64,000 nucleotides of DNA from Methylobacterium sp. (GCF_019745455.1 NZ_JAIETD010000028.1:1-64000); one strand, 5' to 3'; positions 25,026 to 34,529 are shown, counted from the first letter of the stretch. Made by a program: numbers and translations. Notes: generated by a model from the sequence alone, not told the origin.

Positions 25026-26490
25026 GGATCAGATTCCCCACTTGCGCGAGGCGGGTCTCGTGAGCCTGCGGCGCCAGCTCGAAGGCGAGGCGCTCGATCA
25101 GATTGCCGGCGACTTTCAGACGATAGCTCGCGGAGGCGCGCATGTCCGAGAGCGGCGTGAAATCCTGCACCAGGGCCGTCTTGAAGGCCGCGATGGCGGC
25201 GCCGTCCAGCGTCCGGCCGATCAAAGCCGCTTCGGCCGCGAGCGCGCGTTTCGGGGTCGCGGCCATGCCGCCATAGGCGATCCTGGCCGACGCGATCCTG
25301 TCGCCGTCGAAGGTGAGGGCGAAGGCACCGAGTACCGCCGAGATGTCCTCGTCGAAGCGCTTGGATACCTTGTAGATTCGCAGCGCCTGCTCGGCGGGTT
25401 CGGGCACGGTGACCGCCTCGACGATCTCGTCCGCCGCACGATCCTGGCGGCCATAGGCGACGAAGAAATCCTCCAGGGAGATGTCGCGCCGGCCAGCGCG
25501 GCTGCGCAGGTGCAGGGTGGCGCCCATGGCGATGAGGGCGGGCGCGGCGTCGCCGATCGGCGAGCCGTTGGCGATGTTGCCGCCGAGGGTCCCGGCATTG
25601 CGGGTCTGGGCGGCGCCGTGACGGCGGAACAGCTCGCCGAGGTCGGGATGCAGCTCGGCGAGTGCCGCGCCCGCGTCGGCGAGGGTCACGCCGGCACCGA
25701 TACGAAGGCCCTCGGGTGTTCTCGCGATCGTGGCGAGACCGCGCACGCGCCCGAGCCAGATCACCGGATCGAGGATGCGCAGGCCCTTGGTCACCCAGAG
25801 CGCCACGTCCGTAGCGCCGGCGACGATCGTCGCGTCGGGATATTCCGCCCTCAGATCGAGGAGAGCATCCACCGTGGCGGGGGCGAAGAAGCGGCCTTCC
25901 GAGCCCGTCACGGCGACGGTCTCGTCGTCGCGCAGGGCGAGGAGCGCGGCCAGGGTTTCGGATTCGCTGGCGTCGAACCGATCGGGGGAGGGCGCGGCCA
26001 GGACCTTCTCGGCCGCACGCACGATCGGGGCATAGCCGGTGCAACGGCAGAGATTGCCCGCGAGCGCATCGTCGATCGGACTCGTCGTCGGGAAGCTCGA
26101 TGAGGCCGGGTCCTTGGTCATGGCGAACAGCGACATCACGAAGCCCGGCGTGCAGAAGCCGCATTGCGAGCCGTGCTCGTCGACCATCGCCTGCTGGACA
26201 GGGTGCAGGGCGCCGTCCGTCCCGCGCAGGTGCTCGACGGTGAGAAGCTGGCAGCCGTCGAGCTGACCGAGGAATGTGATGCAGGCATCGACGCTGCGAT
26301 AACGGAGGCGGCCCTCCTCGGGTCGCACGACGACAACCGTGCAAGCACCGCAATCGCCCTCGTTGCAGCCCTCCTTGGTGCCGATCAGCCGCTCGGGGCC
26401 GCGCAGCCAGTCGAGAACCGTCGCGGTCGGGTCGCAGCCCGTGATGGTGCGGGGCTCATGGCCAAGGAGGAAGCGGATCTCGTGTCTCAA
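25018..26490 (-). CDS. xdhA: Xanthine dehydrogenase, FeS/FAD subunit
   Basis: 490 residues. A plant-type 2Fe-2S domain (CNEGDCGAC) comes first, then a second 2Fe-2S domain (CGFCTPGF ... CRCTGY), an FAD-binding domain (NAGTLGGNIANGSPIGD) and the CO-dehydrogenase flavoprotein C-terminal domain. It takes electrons from the Mo centre to NAD+. The start is a TTG at 26490, behind GGAGACG at good spacing, giving a normal N-terminus (MRHEIRFLLG). First gene of xdhABC and downstream of the BMP importer genes. Confidence 0.95.
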   Translation of the reverse strand: MRHEIRFLLGHEPRTITGCDPTATVLDWLRGPERLIGTKEGCNEGDCGACTVVVVRPEEGRLRYRSVDACITFLGQLDGCQLLTVEHLRGTDGALHPVQQAMVDEHGSQCGFCTPGFVMSLFAMTKDPASSSFPTTSPIDDALAGNLCRCTGYAPIVRAAEKVLAAPSPDRFDASESETLAALLALRDDETVAVTGSEGRFFAPATVDALLDLRAEYPDATIVAGATDVALWVTKGLRILDPVIWLGRVRGLATIARTPEGLRIGAGVTLADAGAALAELHPDLGELFRRHGAAQTRNAGTLGGNIANGSPIGDAAPALIAMGATLHLRSRAGRRDISLEDFFVAYGRQDRAADEIVEAVTVPEPAEQALRIYKVSKRFDEDISAVLGAFALTFDGDRIASARIAYGGMAATPKRALAAEAALIGRTLDGAAIAAFKTALVQDFTPLSDMRASASYRLKVAGNLIERLAFELAPQAHETRLAQVGNLIHA

Positions 26491-26559
26491 CGGTCGTCTC
26501 CGTGGACAGCGTTACGCACTCACGTGCGGAGAGAAGATCCCCCTGCTCCTTCTCTCCGA

Positions 26560-26670
26560 CCTCATCCTGAGGCGCCGGAGCGAAGCGGAGGCCTCGAAGG
26601 AGCCCTCCAGCCGAAGCAGGGGCCTCTGGAATCCACCTTCGGGGCCGCTTCGCGGCACCTCAGGATGAGG
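26560..26670. repeat. Interspersed inverted-repeat element between BMP and xdhA genes
   Basis: Ends are a perfect 13-bp inverted repeat: CCTCATCCTGAGG at 26560-26572 and its complement at 26658-26670. The inside holds smaller hairpins such as GCCGC-TTC-GCGGC. Elements of this look (CCTCATCCTGAGG ends) are common between genes in Rhizobiales. It lies in the 214-nt spacer upstream of xdhA and may act in mRNA stability or processing. Confidence 0.75.
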
Positions 26671-26704
26671 GTGGTGAGGAGAGTACGCCGCTTTTCTGAG
26701 GAGC

Positions 26705-27790
26705 CTATTGCGGCAGCTTGTCGTCGATGCCCTTCACGTACCAGTTCATACCGAGGATCATCGGGTCGGGAGCGCTCTCGCCCTCCTTCACCATCACGGT
26801 GCCGTCCTGCTTCACCACCGGTCCCTTAAAGGGGTGTAGTCTGCCCTCCGCGATCGCCTTCGTCGACGCCTCGGCCTTGGCCTTCACGTCGTCGGGCATG
26901 TTGGCGAAGGGCGCGAGGACGACCATGCCCTCCTTGATGCCGTGCCAGGTGTCCTTGCTCTGCCACGTCCCGGCCAGAACCGCCTTGGCCTCGTCGATGA
27001 CGTAGGCGTTCCAGTCGTCGACGATGGAGGTGAGCTGGGCTTTCGGTGCGAAGCGCATCTGGTCGGAGGATTGTCCGAAGGCGAGCTTGCCTTGCTTCTC
27101 CGCCTCCTGCAGCGGCGCGGCCGAGTCGGTGTGCTGGGAGAGGATGTCGGCACCTTGCGCCAGCAGGGCCTTGGCGGCCTCCGCCTCCTTGCCCGGATCG
27201 AACCAGGTGTTCACCCAGACGATCTTGACCTTGATGTTGGGGTTCACCGACTGGGCGCCGAGCATGAAGGCGTTGATGCCGCTCACGACCTCCGGGATCG
27301 GGAACGAGGCGATGTAGCCGACCGTGCCGGTCTTCGAGAGCTTTCCGGCGATCTCGCCGCAGATGTAGCGGCCCTCGTAGAACCGGGCCGAGTAGGTCGA
27401 GACGTTGGGCGCGCGCTTGTAGCCGGTGGCGTGCTCGAACTTCACCTTGGGAAATTTCTTGGCGACCTTCAGGGTCGGCTCCATGAAGCCGAACGAGGTC
27501 GTGAAGATGAGGCCGTGGCCCGAGCGCGCCAGGCTCTCGATCGAGCGCTCGCTGTCGGCCTCCGGCACGTTCTCGAGGAAGCTGGTCTCGACCTTGTCGC
27601 CGAGCGCGGCGGCCAGGGCCTTGCGGCTCTCGTCGTGCTGGTAGGAATAGCCGTAATCGGCCACCGGCCCGACATAGACGAAGCCGACCTTGAGCTTGTC
27701 GCCCGGCTTGGTTTGGGCCTGCGCCGGGCCTTGGATACCCGCAAGGCCCAGCGCGAGGGCGCCGACGAGGGCGCCGTAGATGATCCGCAT
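26705..27790 (-). CDS. BMP-family ABC transporter substrate-binding protein
   Basis: 361 residues with a cleavable signal peptide (about 1-26, ending Ala-Gln-Ala) and no lipobox, so a free periplasmic protein. The BMP/PnrA fold is shown by KVGFVYVGPVADYGYSYQHD near the start and by TTSFGFMEP, ERSIESLARSG and GYIASFPIPEV. Family members bind nucleosides or nucleobases. With the deaminase and XDH genes on either side, a purine base is the likely ligand. Confidence 0.92.
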   Translation of the reverse strand: MRIIYGALVGALALGLAGIQGPAQAQTKPGDKLKVGFVYVGPVADYGYSYQHDESRKALAAALGDKVETSFLENVPEADSERSIESLARSGHGLIFTTSFGFMEPTLKVAKKFPKVKFEHATGYKRAPNVSTYSARFYEGRYICGEIAGKLSKTGTVGYIASFPIPEVVSGINAFMLGAQSVNPNIKVKIVWVNTWFDPGKEAEAAKALLAQGADILSQHTDSAAPLQEAEKQGKLAFGQSSDQMRFAPKAQLTSIVDDWNAYVIDEAKAVLAGTWQSKDTWHGIKEGMVVLAPFANMPDDVKAKAEASTKAIAEGRLHPFKGPVVKQDGTVMVKEGESAPDPMILGMNWYVKGIDDKLPQ

Positions 27791-27823
27791 GATCCCCTCG
27801 ATCCTTCTCGGGTGGTCCCCGCC

Positions 27824-28750
27824 TCAACGGTGCGGGGTGAAGACGCGGCCGAGCGCGGCCGGCGCGAGCGATCCGCCCTGGCGTCGGCCGAGTGAGAGCA
27901 AGACCAGGGCCAGGATCGTGGCGAGATATGGCAGGGCCGAGAGCGCCTGGCCCGGCAGTCCGAGCCCGGCGGCCTGGGCGTGGAGCTGGAGCACCGTCGC
28001 CCCTCCGAACAGCATCGCGCCGGCCAGGACGCGCAGCGGGCGCCAGGAGGCGAAGACCACGAGCGCGAGCGCGATCCAGCCGCGTCCCGCCGTCATGGCG
28101 GGCGCCCAGAACGGGGTATAGGCCAGCGACAGGTAGGCCCCGGCGAGCCCGGCGCAGGCACCGCCGAACAGCACCGCGAGAAAGCGGACCTTGCGCACCT
28201 TCAGGCCGAGGGCGTGGGTCGCGGTGTGGTCGTCGCCGATGGCGCGCAGGATCAAGCCGGCGCGCGTCCGCCACAGGAACCAGGACACGCCGGCCACCAG
28301 CGCGAGGCCGGCATAGACGAAGCCATCCTGCCCGAAGACGAGCCGGCCGATGCCGGGCAGGTCGGTGAGGCCGGGAATGTAGAGGTGCGGCGCCGGCTCG
28401 CGCTTGAGGCCGACATAGCCGGCGCCGACGAGGCCCGAGAGCCCGAGCCCCAGGATGGTCATGGCGAGGCCTGAGGCGACTTGGTTGGCCGCCAAACCCA
28501 CGGTGAGAATGCCGAACAGGGCGGAGAGAGCCAGGCCCGTGCCGGCACCGGCCATCGCTCCGATGAGGGTCGAGCCGGTCTCGACGGCGACGGCGAAGCC
28601 CGCGGCCGCACCGAGCACCATCATCCCCTCGACCCCGAGGTTGAGTACGCCCGACCGCTCGACGACGAGCTCGCCGAGCGCCGCGATCATCAGCGGCGTG
28701 GCGGCGGCCAGGATGGTGACGACGATCATCTGGGCGATGTCGAGGGTCAT
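27824..28750 (-). CDS. ABC transporter permease (nucleoside/nucleobase type, second permease)
   Basis: 308-residue inner-membrane permease of the branched-chain/BMP-type family, eight or more helices. The motif NLGVEGMMVLGA in the first third and the cytoplasmic loop RAIGDDHTATHALGLKVRKVR are characteristic of the YufQ/NupQ-like partner. The ATG at 28750 is used rather than the upstream GTG-type frame. It lies between the BMP gene and a repeat-filled spacer. Confidence 0.9.
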   Translation of the reverse strand: MTLDIAQMIVVTILAAATPLMIAALGELVVERSGVLNLGVEGMMVLGAAAGFAVAVETGSTLIGAMAGAGTGLALSALFGILTVGLAANQVASGLAMTILGLGLSGLVGAGYVGLKREPAPHLYIPGLTDLPGIGRLVFGQDGFVYAGLALVAGVSWFLWRTRAGLILRAIGDDHTATHALGLKVRKVRFLAVLFGGACAGLAGAYLSLAYTPFWAPAMTAGRGWIALALVVFASWRPLRVLAGAMLFGGATVLQLHAQAAGLGLPGQALSALPYLATILALVLLSLGRRQGGSLAPAALGRVFTPHR

Positions 28751-28770
28751 GGGGTGGTCCTCGCGCGCCG

Positions 28771-28972
28771 TGCGCACCCCTCGCCCCGCTTGCGGGGAGA
28801 GGGCCGCGTCTCCCCCTCGTCGGGGAGCGCGGCAAGGCGGCAGCCGGAGGTGAGGGGGCGTCGCCGGACGAGTCCCATCCGGAGAGACCCCCTCACCCTC
28901 GCTCCGCTCGTCGCATGGACGACGGGGTCCATGCGACCCTCTCCCCGCCCGGCGGGGAGAGGGGATGGGCGC
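28771..28972. repeat. GC-rich multi-hairpin repeat inside the transporter operon
   Basis: The 253-nt gap between the two permease genes holds CCCCGC-TT-GCGGGG (28784-28797) at one end. At the other is a 13-pair palindrome (28937-28949 with 28951-28963) built from CCCTCTCCCCGCC. CCCTC-rich stretches of both orientations lie between. Such CTCTCCCCGC elements are widespread in Rhizobiales spacers. It may stabilise or separate mRNA segments. Confidence 0.75.
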
Positions 28973-29003
28973 GCATCAACGTCGCTTGCGACTGAAGCTC
29001 CCC

Positions 29004-30080
29004 TCATCGCACCACCCCCGGCACCAGCCGCACCTGATATCGCGACAGCGCATCCGCCCCGAGAACGAGTGCCAAGAGCAAGCCCTGGAAGGCGCGGGTG
29101 AGGTCCAGCGGCAGCTTGAGGTCGATCTGCGCGCCCTCGCCGCCGATGGTGGTGAGCGCGATGACGAGGGCAGCGACGAGGATTCCTACCGGAGAGAGCC
29201 GCCCGAGGAAGGCGACGATGATGGCGGTGAAGCCGTAGCCCGGCGAGATCGAGGGCTGGAGCTGGCCGATCTTGCCCGCCACCTCGGCGATGCCGGCGAG
29301 CCCGGCGGCGCCTCCGGAGATCGCAAAGACCGCCATCGTGAGGCGCGCATCGCTGAAGCCGGCGAAACGCGCCGCGCGGGGGCTCGCGCCGAGTACCCGC
29401 ACCTCGAAGCCGAACAGGGTGCGGGCGAGAACGAAGGTCGCGATCACCACGGCGGCGAGGGCGATCAAGACCCCGGCATGGAGGCTGTCGCCCTCCATCA
29501 GGTAGGGCAGGCGGGCGGCGTCATCGAAGGTGACGCTCTGGGGGAAGTTATATCCGGCCGGATCGCGCAAGGGCCCGCGGGCCATGTAGTCGAGCAGCAG
29601 CTCGGCGACGTAGACCAGCATCAGGCTGGTGAGGATCTCGGAGACCCCGAGCTTCACCTTCAGCAGGGCCGGGATCATCGCGTAGGCGGCGCCGGCCAGG
29701 GTACCGGCGATCAGCATTGCGGGCAGGACCCAGAAGGTCGGGCCGGCCATGCCGTGGGTCGCCACCGCGATCCAGCCGCCGAAGAGGCCGCCGACGACGA
29801 ACTGCCCCTCCGCGCCGATATTCCAGATGTTCGCGCGGAAGCAGAAGGCGAGGCCGGTGGCGATCAGCGCCAGCGGGGCGGCCTTCAGGGCGACCTCCTG
29901 CAGCGACCAGATCTCGCTCAAGGGCGCGATGAAGTAGGTGACGAAGGCGGCGGCCGGCGATCGGCCCATGGCCGCCACGACGATGCCGCCGATCGCCACC
30001 GCAGCGGCGAAGGCGAGGATGGGCGATAGCGCGTCCATGAGGACGGAGCGCCTGGCCCTCGGGTTGAGGTCAACGCGCAT
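29004..30080 (-). CDS. ABC transporter permease (nucleoside/nucleobase type, first permease)
   Basis: 358-residue membrane protein of the YufP/NupP-like group. Signatures are FRANIWNIGAEGQFVVGGLFGGW, the long periplasmic segment after LDYMARGPLRD and the loop RVLGASPRAARFAGF. The ATG at 30080 overlaps the 3' end of the ATPase gene by 11 nt, so it is translationally coupled. It pairs with the permease at 27.8-28.7 kb to form the channel. Confidence 0.9.
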   Translation of the reverse strand: MRVDLNPRARRSVLMDALSPILAFAAAVAIGGIVVAAMGRSPAAAFVTYFIAPLSEIWSLQEVALKAAPLALIATGLAFCFRANIWNIGAEGQFVVGGLFGGWIAVATHGMAGPTFWVLPAMLIAGTLAGAAYAMIPALLKVKLGVSEILTSLMLVYVAELLLDYMARGPLRDPAGYNFPQSVTFDDAARLPYLMEGDSLHAGVLIALAAVVIATFVLARTLFGFEVRVLGASPRAARFAGFSDARLTMAVFAISGGAAGLAGIAEVAGKIGQLQPSISPGYGFTAIIVAFLGRLSPVGILVAALVIALTTIGGEGAQIDLKLPLDLTRAFQGLLLALVLGADALSRYQVRLVPGVVR

Positions 30081-31662
30081 GGGCGAGCGTGCCGGTGCGG
30101 GCCTGGCGGAGAGGGGGCTCTTCGGCAGCCGCCTCGCCGCCCATGAGGAGCCCCACGGCCTCGCGGCTGGTCTCGCAGGCCGGCATAGCCCAGGACAGGG
30201 CACCGTGGTTGAGGACCGCGATGCGGCCGGCGATCTCGAAGACCTCGTCGAGGTCCTGGCTGATCACCAGGATGGCGGCGCCGCGAGCGGCAAGGTCGAT
30301 CAAGGCCTGACGAATATGGGCGGCGGCGAGCGCATCGACGCCCCAGGTCGGCTGGTTGACCACGAGCACCCCGGGCTCGGCCAGGATCTCGCGTCCGACG
30401 AGGAATTTCTGGAGGTTGCCACCCGACAGGGTGCCGGCGGCGGGGTCGGGTCCCGCCTTGCGCACGTCGAAGGCGCCGATCACCGCTTGCGCGAGCGCTT
30501 TAGCGGCGGCCACGCGCAGGATGCCGAGGCGGGAAAGGCCACCGGTGGCGTGGCGCGAGAGCACGGCGTTGTCCGACAGGCTGAGGCTCGGGGCGGCGGC
30601 ATGGCCGTTGCGCTCCTCGGGCACGAAGCCAGCGCGCAGGCGGCGGCGGGCATTGATGCCGAGCCGTCCCGCAGCCGTGCCGTCGATGCGGATCATGCCG
30701 GGCTTGGGCGCGAGGGCTTCGCCCGACAGCGCATCGAACAGCTCCGCCTGGCCGTTGCCGGCGATGCCGGCGATCGCGACGATCTCGCCGCCGGACACCG
30801 TCAGCGAGACATCGCGCAGGGCGGTCCCGTGCAGGCCCGGAGCGGGAAGGGCGAGATGGTCGATCACCAACCGCTCGCGCCCGAGCGCCTTCTTCGAGGC
30901 CGGCTTCACCTCGCCGATCTGCGCGCCCACCATCATGGCGGCGAGGGAGCGCGCGCTCTCCTGGCGCGGGTCGCAGGCGCCCACGACCTTGCCGCCGCGC
31001 AGGATGGTGGCGCGCGAGCACAGGCGTCGGACCTCGTCGAGGCGATGGGAGATATAGAGGAGCGCGCGGCCCTCGTCGCGCAGGCGCTCCAGCACGACGA
31101 ACAGCCCGTCCGCCTCGCTCGGCGTCAGGACGGAAGTCGGCTCGTCGAGGATGATCAGGCGCGGCTCCTGAAGCAGGCAGCGGATGATCTCGATGCGCTG
31201 GCGCTCCCCCGCCGAGAGGGACCAGACGGGCCGGTCCGGATCGAGCTTCAGGCCGTAGGCGGCGCCGACGCCGGCGATCTTCTGCTTCAGGGCTTTGGGC
31301 CCCAGGCTCCTGGGCATGACGAGGGCGATGTTCTCGGCGACGGTGAGGTTCTCGCAGAGAGAGAAATGCTGGAACACCATGCCGATGCCGAGAGCCCGCG
31401 CGGCCTCGGGATTGGCGAGCCGCACGACGTCCCCGCGATGGGTGACGACGCCCTCCGTCGGCTCCAGGAGCCCGTAGAGGATCTTCATCAGGGTCGACTT
31501 GCCGGCTCCGTTCTCGCCGAGCAGGGCGTGGATCTCGCCGGCCCTGATCTCGAGGTCGATCCCGTCATTGGCGGTGAAGCTGCCGAAGCGTTTGACGATG
31601 CCGTAGGCTGCAAAGAGCGGTACCGGCCCGTCTCGTCCGGGAACGGGGGCCTTGGCCTCCAC
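30070..31662 (-). CDS. ABC transporter ATPase with two nucleotide-binding domains (BMP-type importer)
   Basis: 530 residues with tandem ABC domains. The first has Walker [10 protein letters not shown] (49-57), signature LSAGERQRIEI and Walker B LIILDEPT. The second has a degenerate Walker A (GIAGNGQAEL, no Lys) and signature LSGGNLQKF, the usual asymmetry of the RbsA/NupO class. The start is taken as the GTG at 31662, 2 nt after the deaminase stop; no better start with its own ribosome site is seen, so coupling is likely. Confidence 0.9.
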   Translation of the reverse strand: MEAKAPVPGRDGPVPLFAAYGIVKRFGSFTANDGIDLEIRAGEIHALLGENGAGKSTLMKILYGLLEPTEGVVTHRGDVVRLANPEAARALGIGMVFQHFSLCENLTVAENIALVMPRSLGPKALKQKIAGVGAAYGLKLDPDRPVWSLSAGERQRIEIIRCLLQEPRLIILDEPTSVLTPSEADGLFVVLERLRDEGRALLYISHRLDEVRRLCSRATILRGGKVVGACDPRQESARSLAAMMVGAQIGEVKPASKKALGRERLVIDHLALPAPGLHGTALRDVSLTVSGGEIVAIAGIAGNGQAELFDALSGEALAPKPGMIRIDGTAAGRLGINARRRLRAGFVPEERNGHAAAPSLSLSDNAVLSRHATGGLSRLGILRVAAAKALAQAVIGAFDVRKAGPDPAAGTLSGGNLQKFLVGREILAEPGVLVVNQPTWGVDALAAAHIRQALIDLAARGAAILVISQDLDEVFEIAGRIAVLNHGALSWAMPACETSREAVGLLMGGEAAAEEPPLRQARTGTLAHAR

Positions 31663-31664
31663 CC

Positions 31665-33029
31665 TCAGGCCGTGCCGAACAGGCTGTGGGCGAGGCGGGT
31701 ATGGGCCTCGCGCAATTGCCCGGTCTCGATGCCGATGGGCTGGCCGTCGATGACCCGCCATTGTCCCGCGACCATGACGCGGTCGGCCCTGTAGGCGCCG
31801 CACAGGACGAGGGCCGCGAGGGGATCGTGGGCGCCGGAGAAGCGCAGCTCGTCCAAGGTGAACAGGGCAAGATCCGCCTCGCGGCCCTCCTCGATCCGGC
31901 CGATATCCGAGCGGCCGAGGCAGGCGGCGGAGCCTTCGGTCGCCCAGCGCAGGGCGTCGAGATGGGTGACGGCTTCCGCCCCGTAGGTGAGGCGGTTGAT
32001 CATCAGGGCGTGGCGCACGCCCTCAATCAGGTTCGAACTGTCATTGGAGGCCGATCCGTCGACCCCGAGGCCGACCGGGCTGCCGGCGGCTTCGAGCTCA
32101 CAGGTCCGGCACTGGCCCGAGGCGAGCGTCATGTTCGAGGTCGGGCAGTGGCAGACGCCGACCCCGGCCTTGCCGAGACGCGCCACCTCGGCATCGTTGA
32201 AGTGGATGCCGTGGGCGAGCCAGACCCGGTTCGTCATCCAGCCGACCTCTTCGAGGTAGTCGACCGGGCGCTGCCCGAACATCTCCAGGCAGTAGCGGTC
32301 CTCGTCCAGCGTTTCGCCGAGATGGGTGTGCAGGCGGCAATCGTGGGCGTCGGCCATGGCGGCGCTCTCGCGCATCAGGCGCTTCGTCACGTTGAAGGGC
32401 GAGCAGGGCGCGAGCCCGATCTGCACCATCGCGCCGGGCTTCGGGTCGTGGAAGAGGCGCAGCACGCGCTCGCTGTCTTGGAGGATGGTGTCGTCGTCCT
32501 GCGTCAGGCATTCGGGCGACAACCCGCCATCCTTCACCGAAAGGCTCATCGAGCCGCGGGTGACGAAGGCGCGGATGCCGACATGGCCCGCCTCCTCGAC
32601 CTGGATGTCGACGGATCGCTCCAGGCCCTTCGGGAACAGGTAGTGATGATCGCCAGCGGTGGTGCAGCCGGAGAGCAGGAGCTCGGTATAGGCGAGCCGG
32701 GTCGCGAGGCGGAACGCCTCCGGGTTCATCTTGTCCCAGACCGTGTAGAGCGCCTGAAGCCAGGGAAAGAGCGGCTTGTTGATCGCGACCGGGTGGGCGC
32801 GGGTCAGGGTCTGGAAGAAGTGGTGGTGGGTGTTGACGAGGCCGGGGATGACCACGTGCCGGCTCGCGTCGAAGACGGAACCCACCGGCGCCGAGGGCTG
32901 CCCGCCCGAGGCGACCCGTTCGACGATGCGGGTCCCCTCGACGACGATCCCGCCCCCGGCATTCTGGGCGAGGATCGCCAGGGGGTTCTTGATCCAGGTG
33001 CGACCCGGCCTTGCGCTGCGATCGTCCAT
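31665..33029 (-). CDS. 8-Oxoguanine deaminase-type amidohydrolase (guanine/8-oxoguanine deaminase)
   Basis: 454-residue metal-dependent deaminase of the TrzN/AtzB/8-oxoguanine deaminase group. Metal and catalytic motifs are NTHHHFFQ (His 68-70), HTHLGETLDE, LAHGIHF and GVDGSASND. Group members deaminate 8-oxoguanine (to urate), guanine-like bases or triazines. GAGGAG lies 5 nt before the ATG at 33029. Its place between an outer-membrane channel and a nucleobase importer, upstream of XDH, fits 8-oxoguanine or guanine: urate would go to uricase and xanthine to XDH. The exact base is inferred. Confidence 0.85.
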   Translation of the reverse strand: MDDRSARPGRTWIKNPLAILAQNAGGGIVVEGTRIVERVASGGQPSAPVGSVFDASRHVVIPGLVNTHHHFFQTLTRAHPVAINKPLFPWLQALYTVWDKMNPEAFRLATRLAYTELLLSGCTTAGDHHYLFPKGLERSVDIQVEEAGHVGIRAFVTRGSMSLSVKDGGLSPECLTQDDDTILQDSERVLRLFHDPKPGAMVQIGLAPCSPFNVTKRLMRESAAMADAHDCRLHTHLGETLDEDRYCLEMFGQRPVDYLEEVGWMTNRVWLAHGIHFNDAEVARLGKAGVGVCHCPTSNMTLASGQCRTCELEAAGSPVGLGVDGSASNDSSNLIEGVRHALMINRLTYGAEAVTHLDALRWATEGSAACLGRSDIGRIEEGREADLALFTLDELRFSGAHDPLAALVLCGAYRADRVMVAGQWRVIDGQPIGIETGQLREAHTRLAHSLFGTA

Positions 33030-33099
33030 GCCGCTCCTCATTCCGGGGTCAGACGGCATGGCGATGCGACCAGCGTTCCGGCTCGCGACCCATTCCGGC

Positions 33100-34062
33100 T
33101 CAGAAGATATGGAAAGACACACCTGCCAGGAAGGTCTTCTCCTCGGAGCCGGCCACCCTGGCGGCGTTGTTGCCGAACTTGTTGCGCCAGTACTGGAACC
33201 CGACGAACACATCGACCCTGTTCGGCTGGTCGTAGACGAGCTTGCCGAGGTCGAGGACGAGGTTGGTCCGCGACAGGAACTCGGTGACGGTTTCGGCGCC
33301 GAAGCCGTCCTTGCCCTTCGGCATGACGATGTTGTTGAAGCCCGCGAGGCTCAGCGGCAACCCGGTGAAGGGCAGGGGGATGTTGTAGACGATCTCGAAT
33401 TCCGGCGTGAAGTTGAACTCGGTGTCCCGCGCCGGGAGCGGGACGATCCCGTTTCGGTTGAACTCCTTGGAGGCGTGGACAGCGAGATTGAAGAAGCCGG
33501 CGGGGACGTCGAAGGCGAAGTTCAGGCCGGCGACGACCAGGCGCTTCTCCGAGCCGAAGCTCGTGTTCTTCGAGTTGAGGTCGGTGCCGTAGGACAGCGA
33601 GACGTCCTTGACGAAGCCGGGGAAGGAGAACGCCTTGGTGCCCGTCAGCGCGTTGCCGCTCAGGGTGCCGCGATAGAGCCCGTAGGCCTCCGTCGCACCG
33701 ACGCCGGTCTGGATGCCGAGATTGGGGAACGCGTAGCCGCTCGGATCCTGCGAGCCGGATTTCAGGATATCGAGCGAGAAGAAGTTGGTGCCGTAGGCCC
33801 AGGCATTGGCATGGCTGATGTTGAGGACGTTCTTGGGGATGCTGCGCCCTTCGAGCGGGTTGCCGCGCGTCGCCGGGATGCCCGGCTCGCGAGCATCCAT
33901 CACCCAGCGGTAGCTGACCTGCGTATCGGAGAACAGGAAGAACGAGCTCGGAACCTCCGGCGGCAGCGCGGAAGCTCTCCGATCCAGGTCCGCAGCGAGG
34001 GCCGGCATGGCGCAGAGGACTGCGGCGGCCGATGCCGCGGCACTGAGGTATGGTCTCGTCAT
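33100..34062 (-). CDS. Tsx/OmpK-like outer-membrane channel, probably for nucleosides/bases
   Basis: 320 residues: a signal peptide (about 1-23, ending Ala-Leu-Ala-Ala), alternating beta-strands and a C-terminal Phe (VSFHIF) typical of beta-barrel insertion. The segments DTQVSYRW, ANAWAYGTNFFSLDIL and VFVGFQYWRNKFG recall the nucleoside-specific channel Tsx/OmpK. It is the first gene of the minus-strand series leading to the deaminase, importer and XDH, which makes a purine entry role plausible. The family call is from pattern only. Confidence 0.7.
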   Translation of the reverse strand: MTRPYLSAAASAAAVLCAMPALAADLDRRASALPPEVPSSFFLFSDTQVSYRWVMDAREPGIPATRGNPLEGRSIPKNVLNISHANAWAYGTNFFSLDILKSGSQDPSGYAFPNLGIQTGVGATEAYGLYRGTLSGNALTGTKAFSFPGFVKDVSLSYGTDLNSKNTSFGSEKRLVVAGLNFAFDVPAGFFNLAVHASKEFNRNGIVPLPARDTEFNFTPEFEIVYNIPLPFTGLPLSLAGFNNIVMPKGKDGFGAETVTEFLSRTNLVLDLGKLVYDQPNRVDVFVGFQYWRNKFGNNAARVAGSEEKTFLAGVSFHIF

Positions 34063-34529
34063 CGATCGTCCCCCTAGGGCCTGGGCGCCCTCTTTGCCGG
34101 CTTTTCAGCAACCGGTATGCCATCGAGGGATCAGCCTCCGAGAGCGTGAGTCTCCTTCAGCCCATGGTGCAGAAGCGCAACATTCCTGCAGCTTGAGGAT
34201 GCATATCGGCCCAGGCCGGACCTTGCAGGGCGAGGCTCGATCTGGTTTCGCCCTTGAGCGGCGGCCAAGCCGTGCCGTAAAGCCCCTGCCGAGCTGGATG
34301 GGCTGCCTCGGGATTGGTCACGAAAGCGTGTTTTTGCCTGTTCGACGCTACCGGTGCAGGAAAGGCGTCGGTGCGGTGCCGAAAAGCGGACGCTCAGCTA
34401 TCGACAAGCGGCGGCGGCTAGGGTCCGATTGCGCGCTCTCGTTGTGGCACAAGCCCGGGAGCGGTGCGGGCCGGAAGCAGCCCAAAGCCGTCTTCGTCCG
34501 TCCTCGGCCAAGCCCTCCTCGAACCAGAG
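34063..34529. other. 467-nt gene-free divergent region
   Basis: Lies between the outer-membrane channel gene (leftward) and the GntR regulator (rightward) and should hold both promoters. No open frame with a good start, no tRNA and no strong hairpin seen. Base composition is less GC-rich at 34170-34350. A small palindromic ATGCAT sits near 34199-34204. Confidence 0.5.

Noticed and set aside
28751..29003. Remnant of a mobile element between permease genes
   Set aside because: No transposase frame or target duplication; the hairpins match a common intergenic repeat style.
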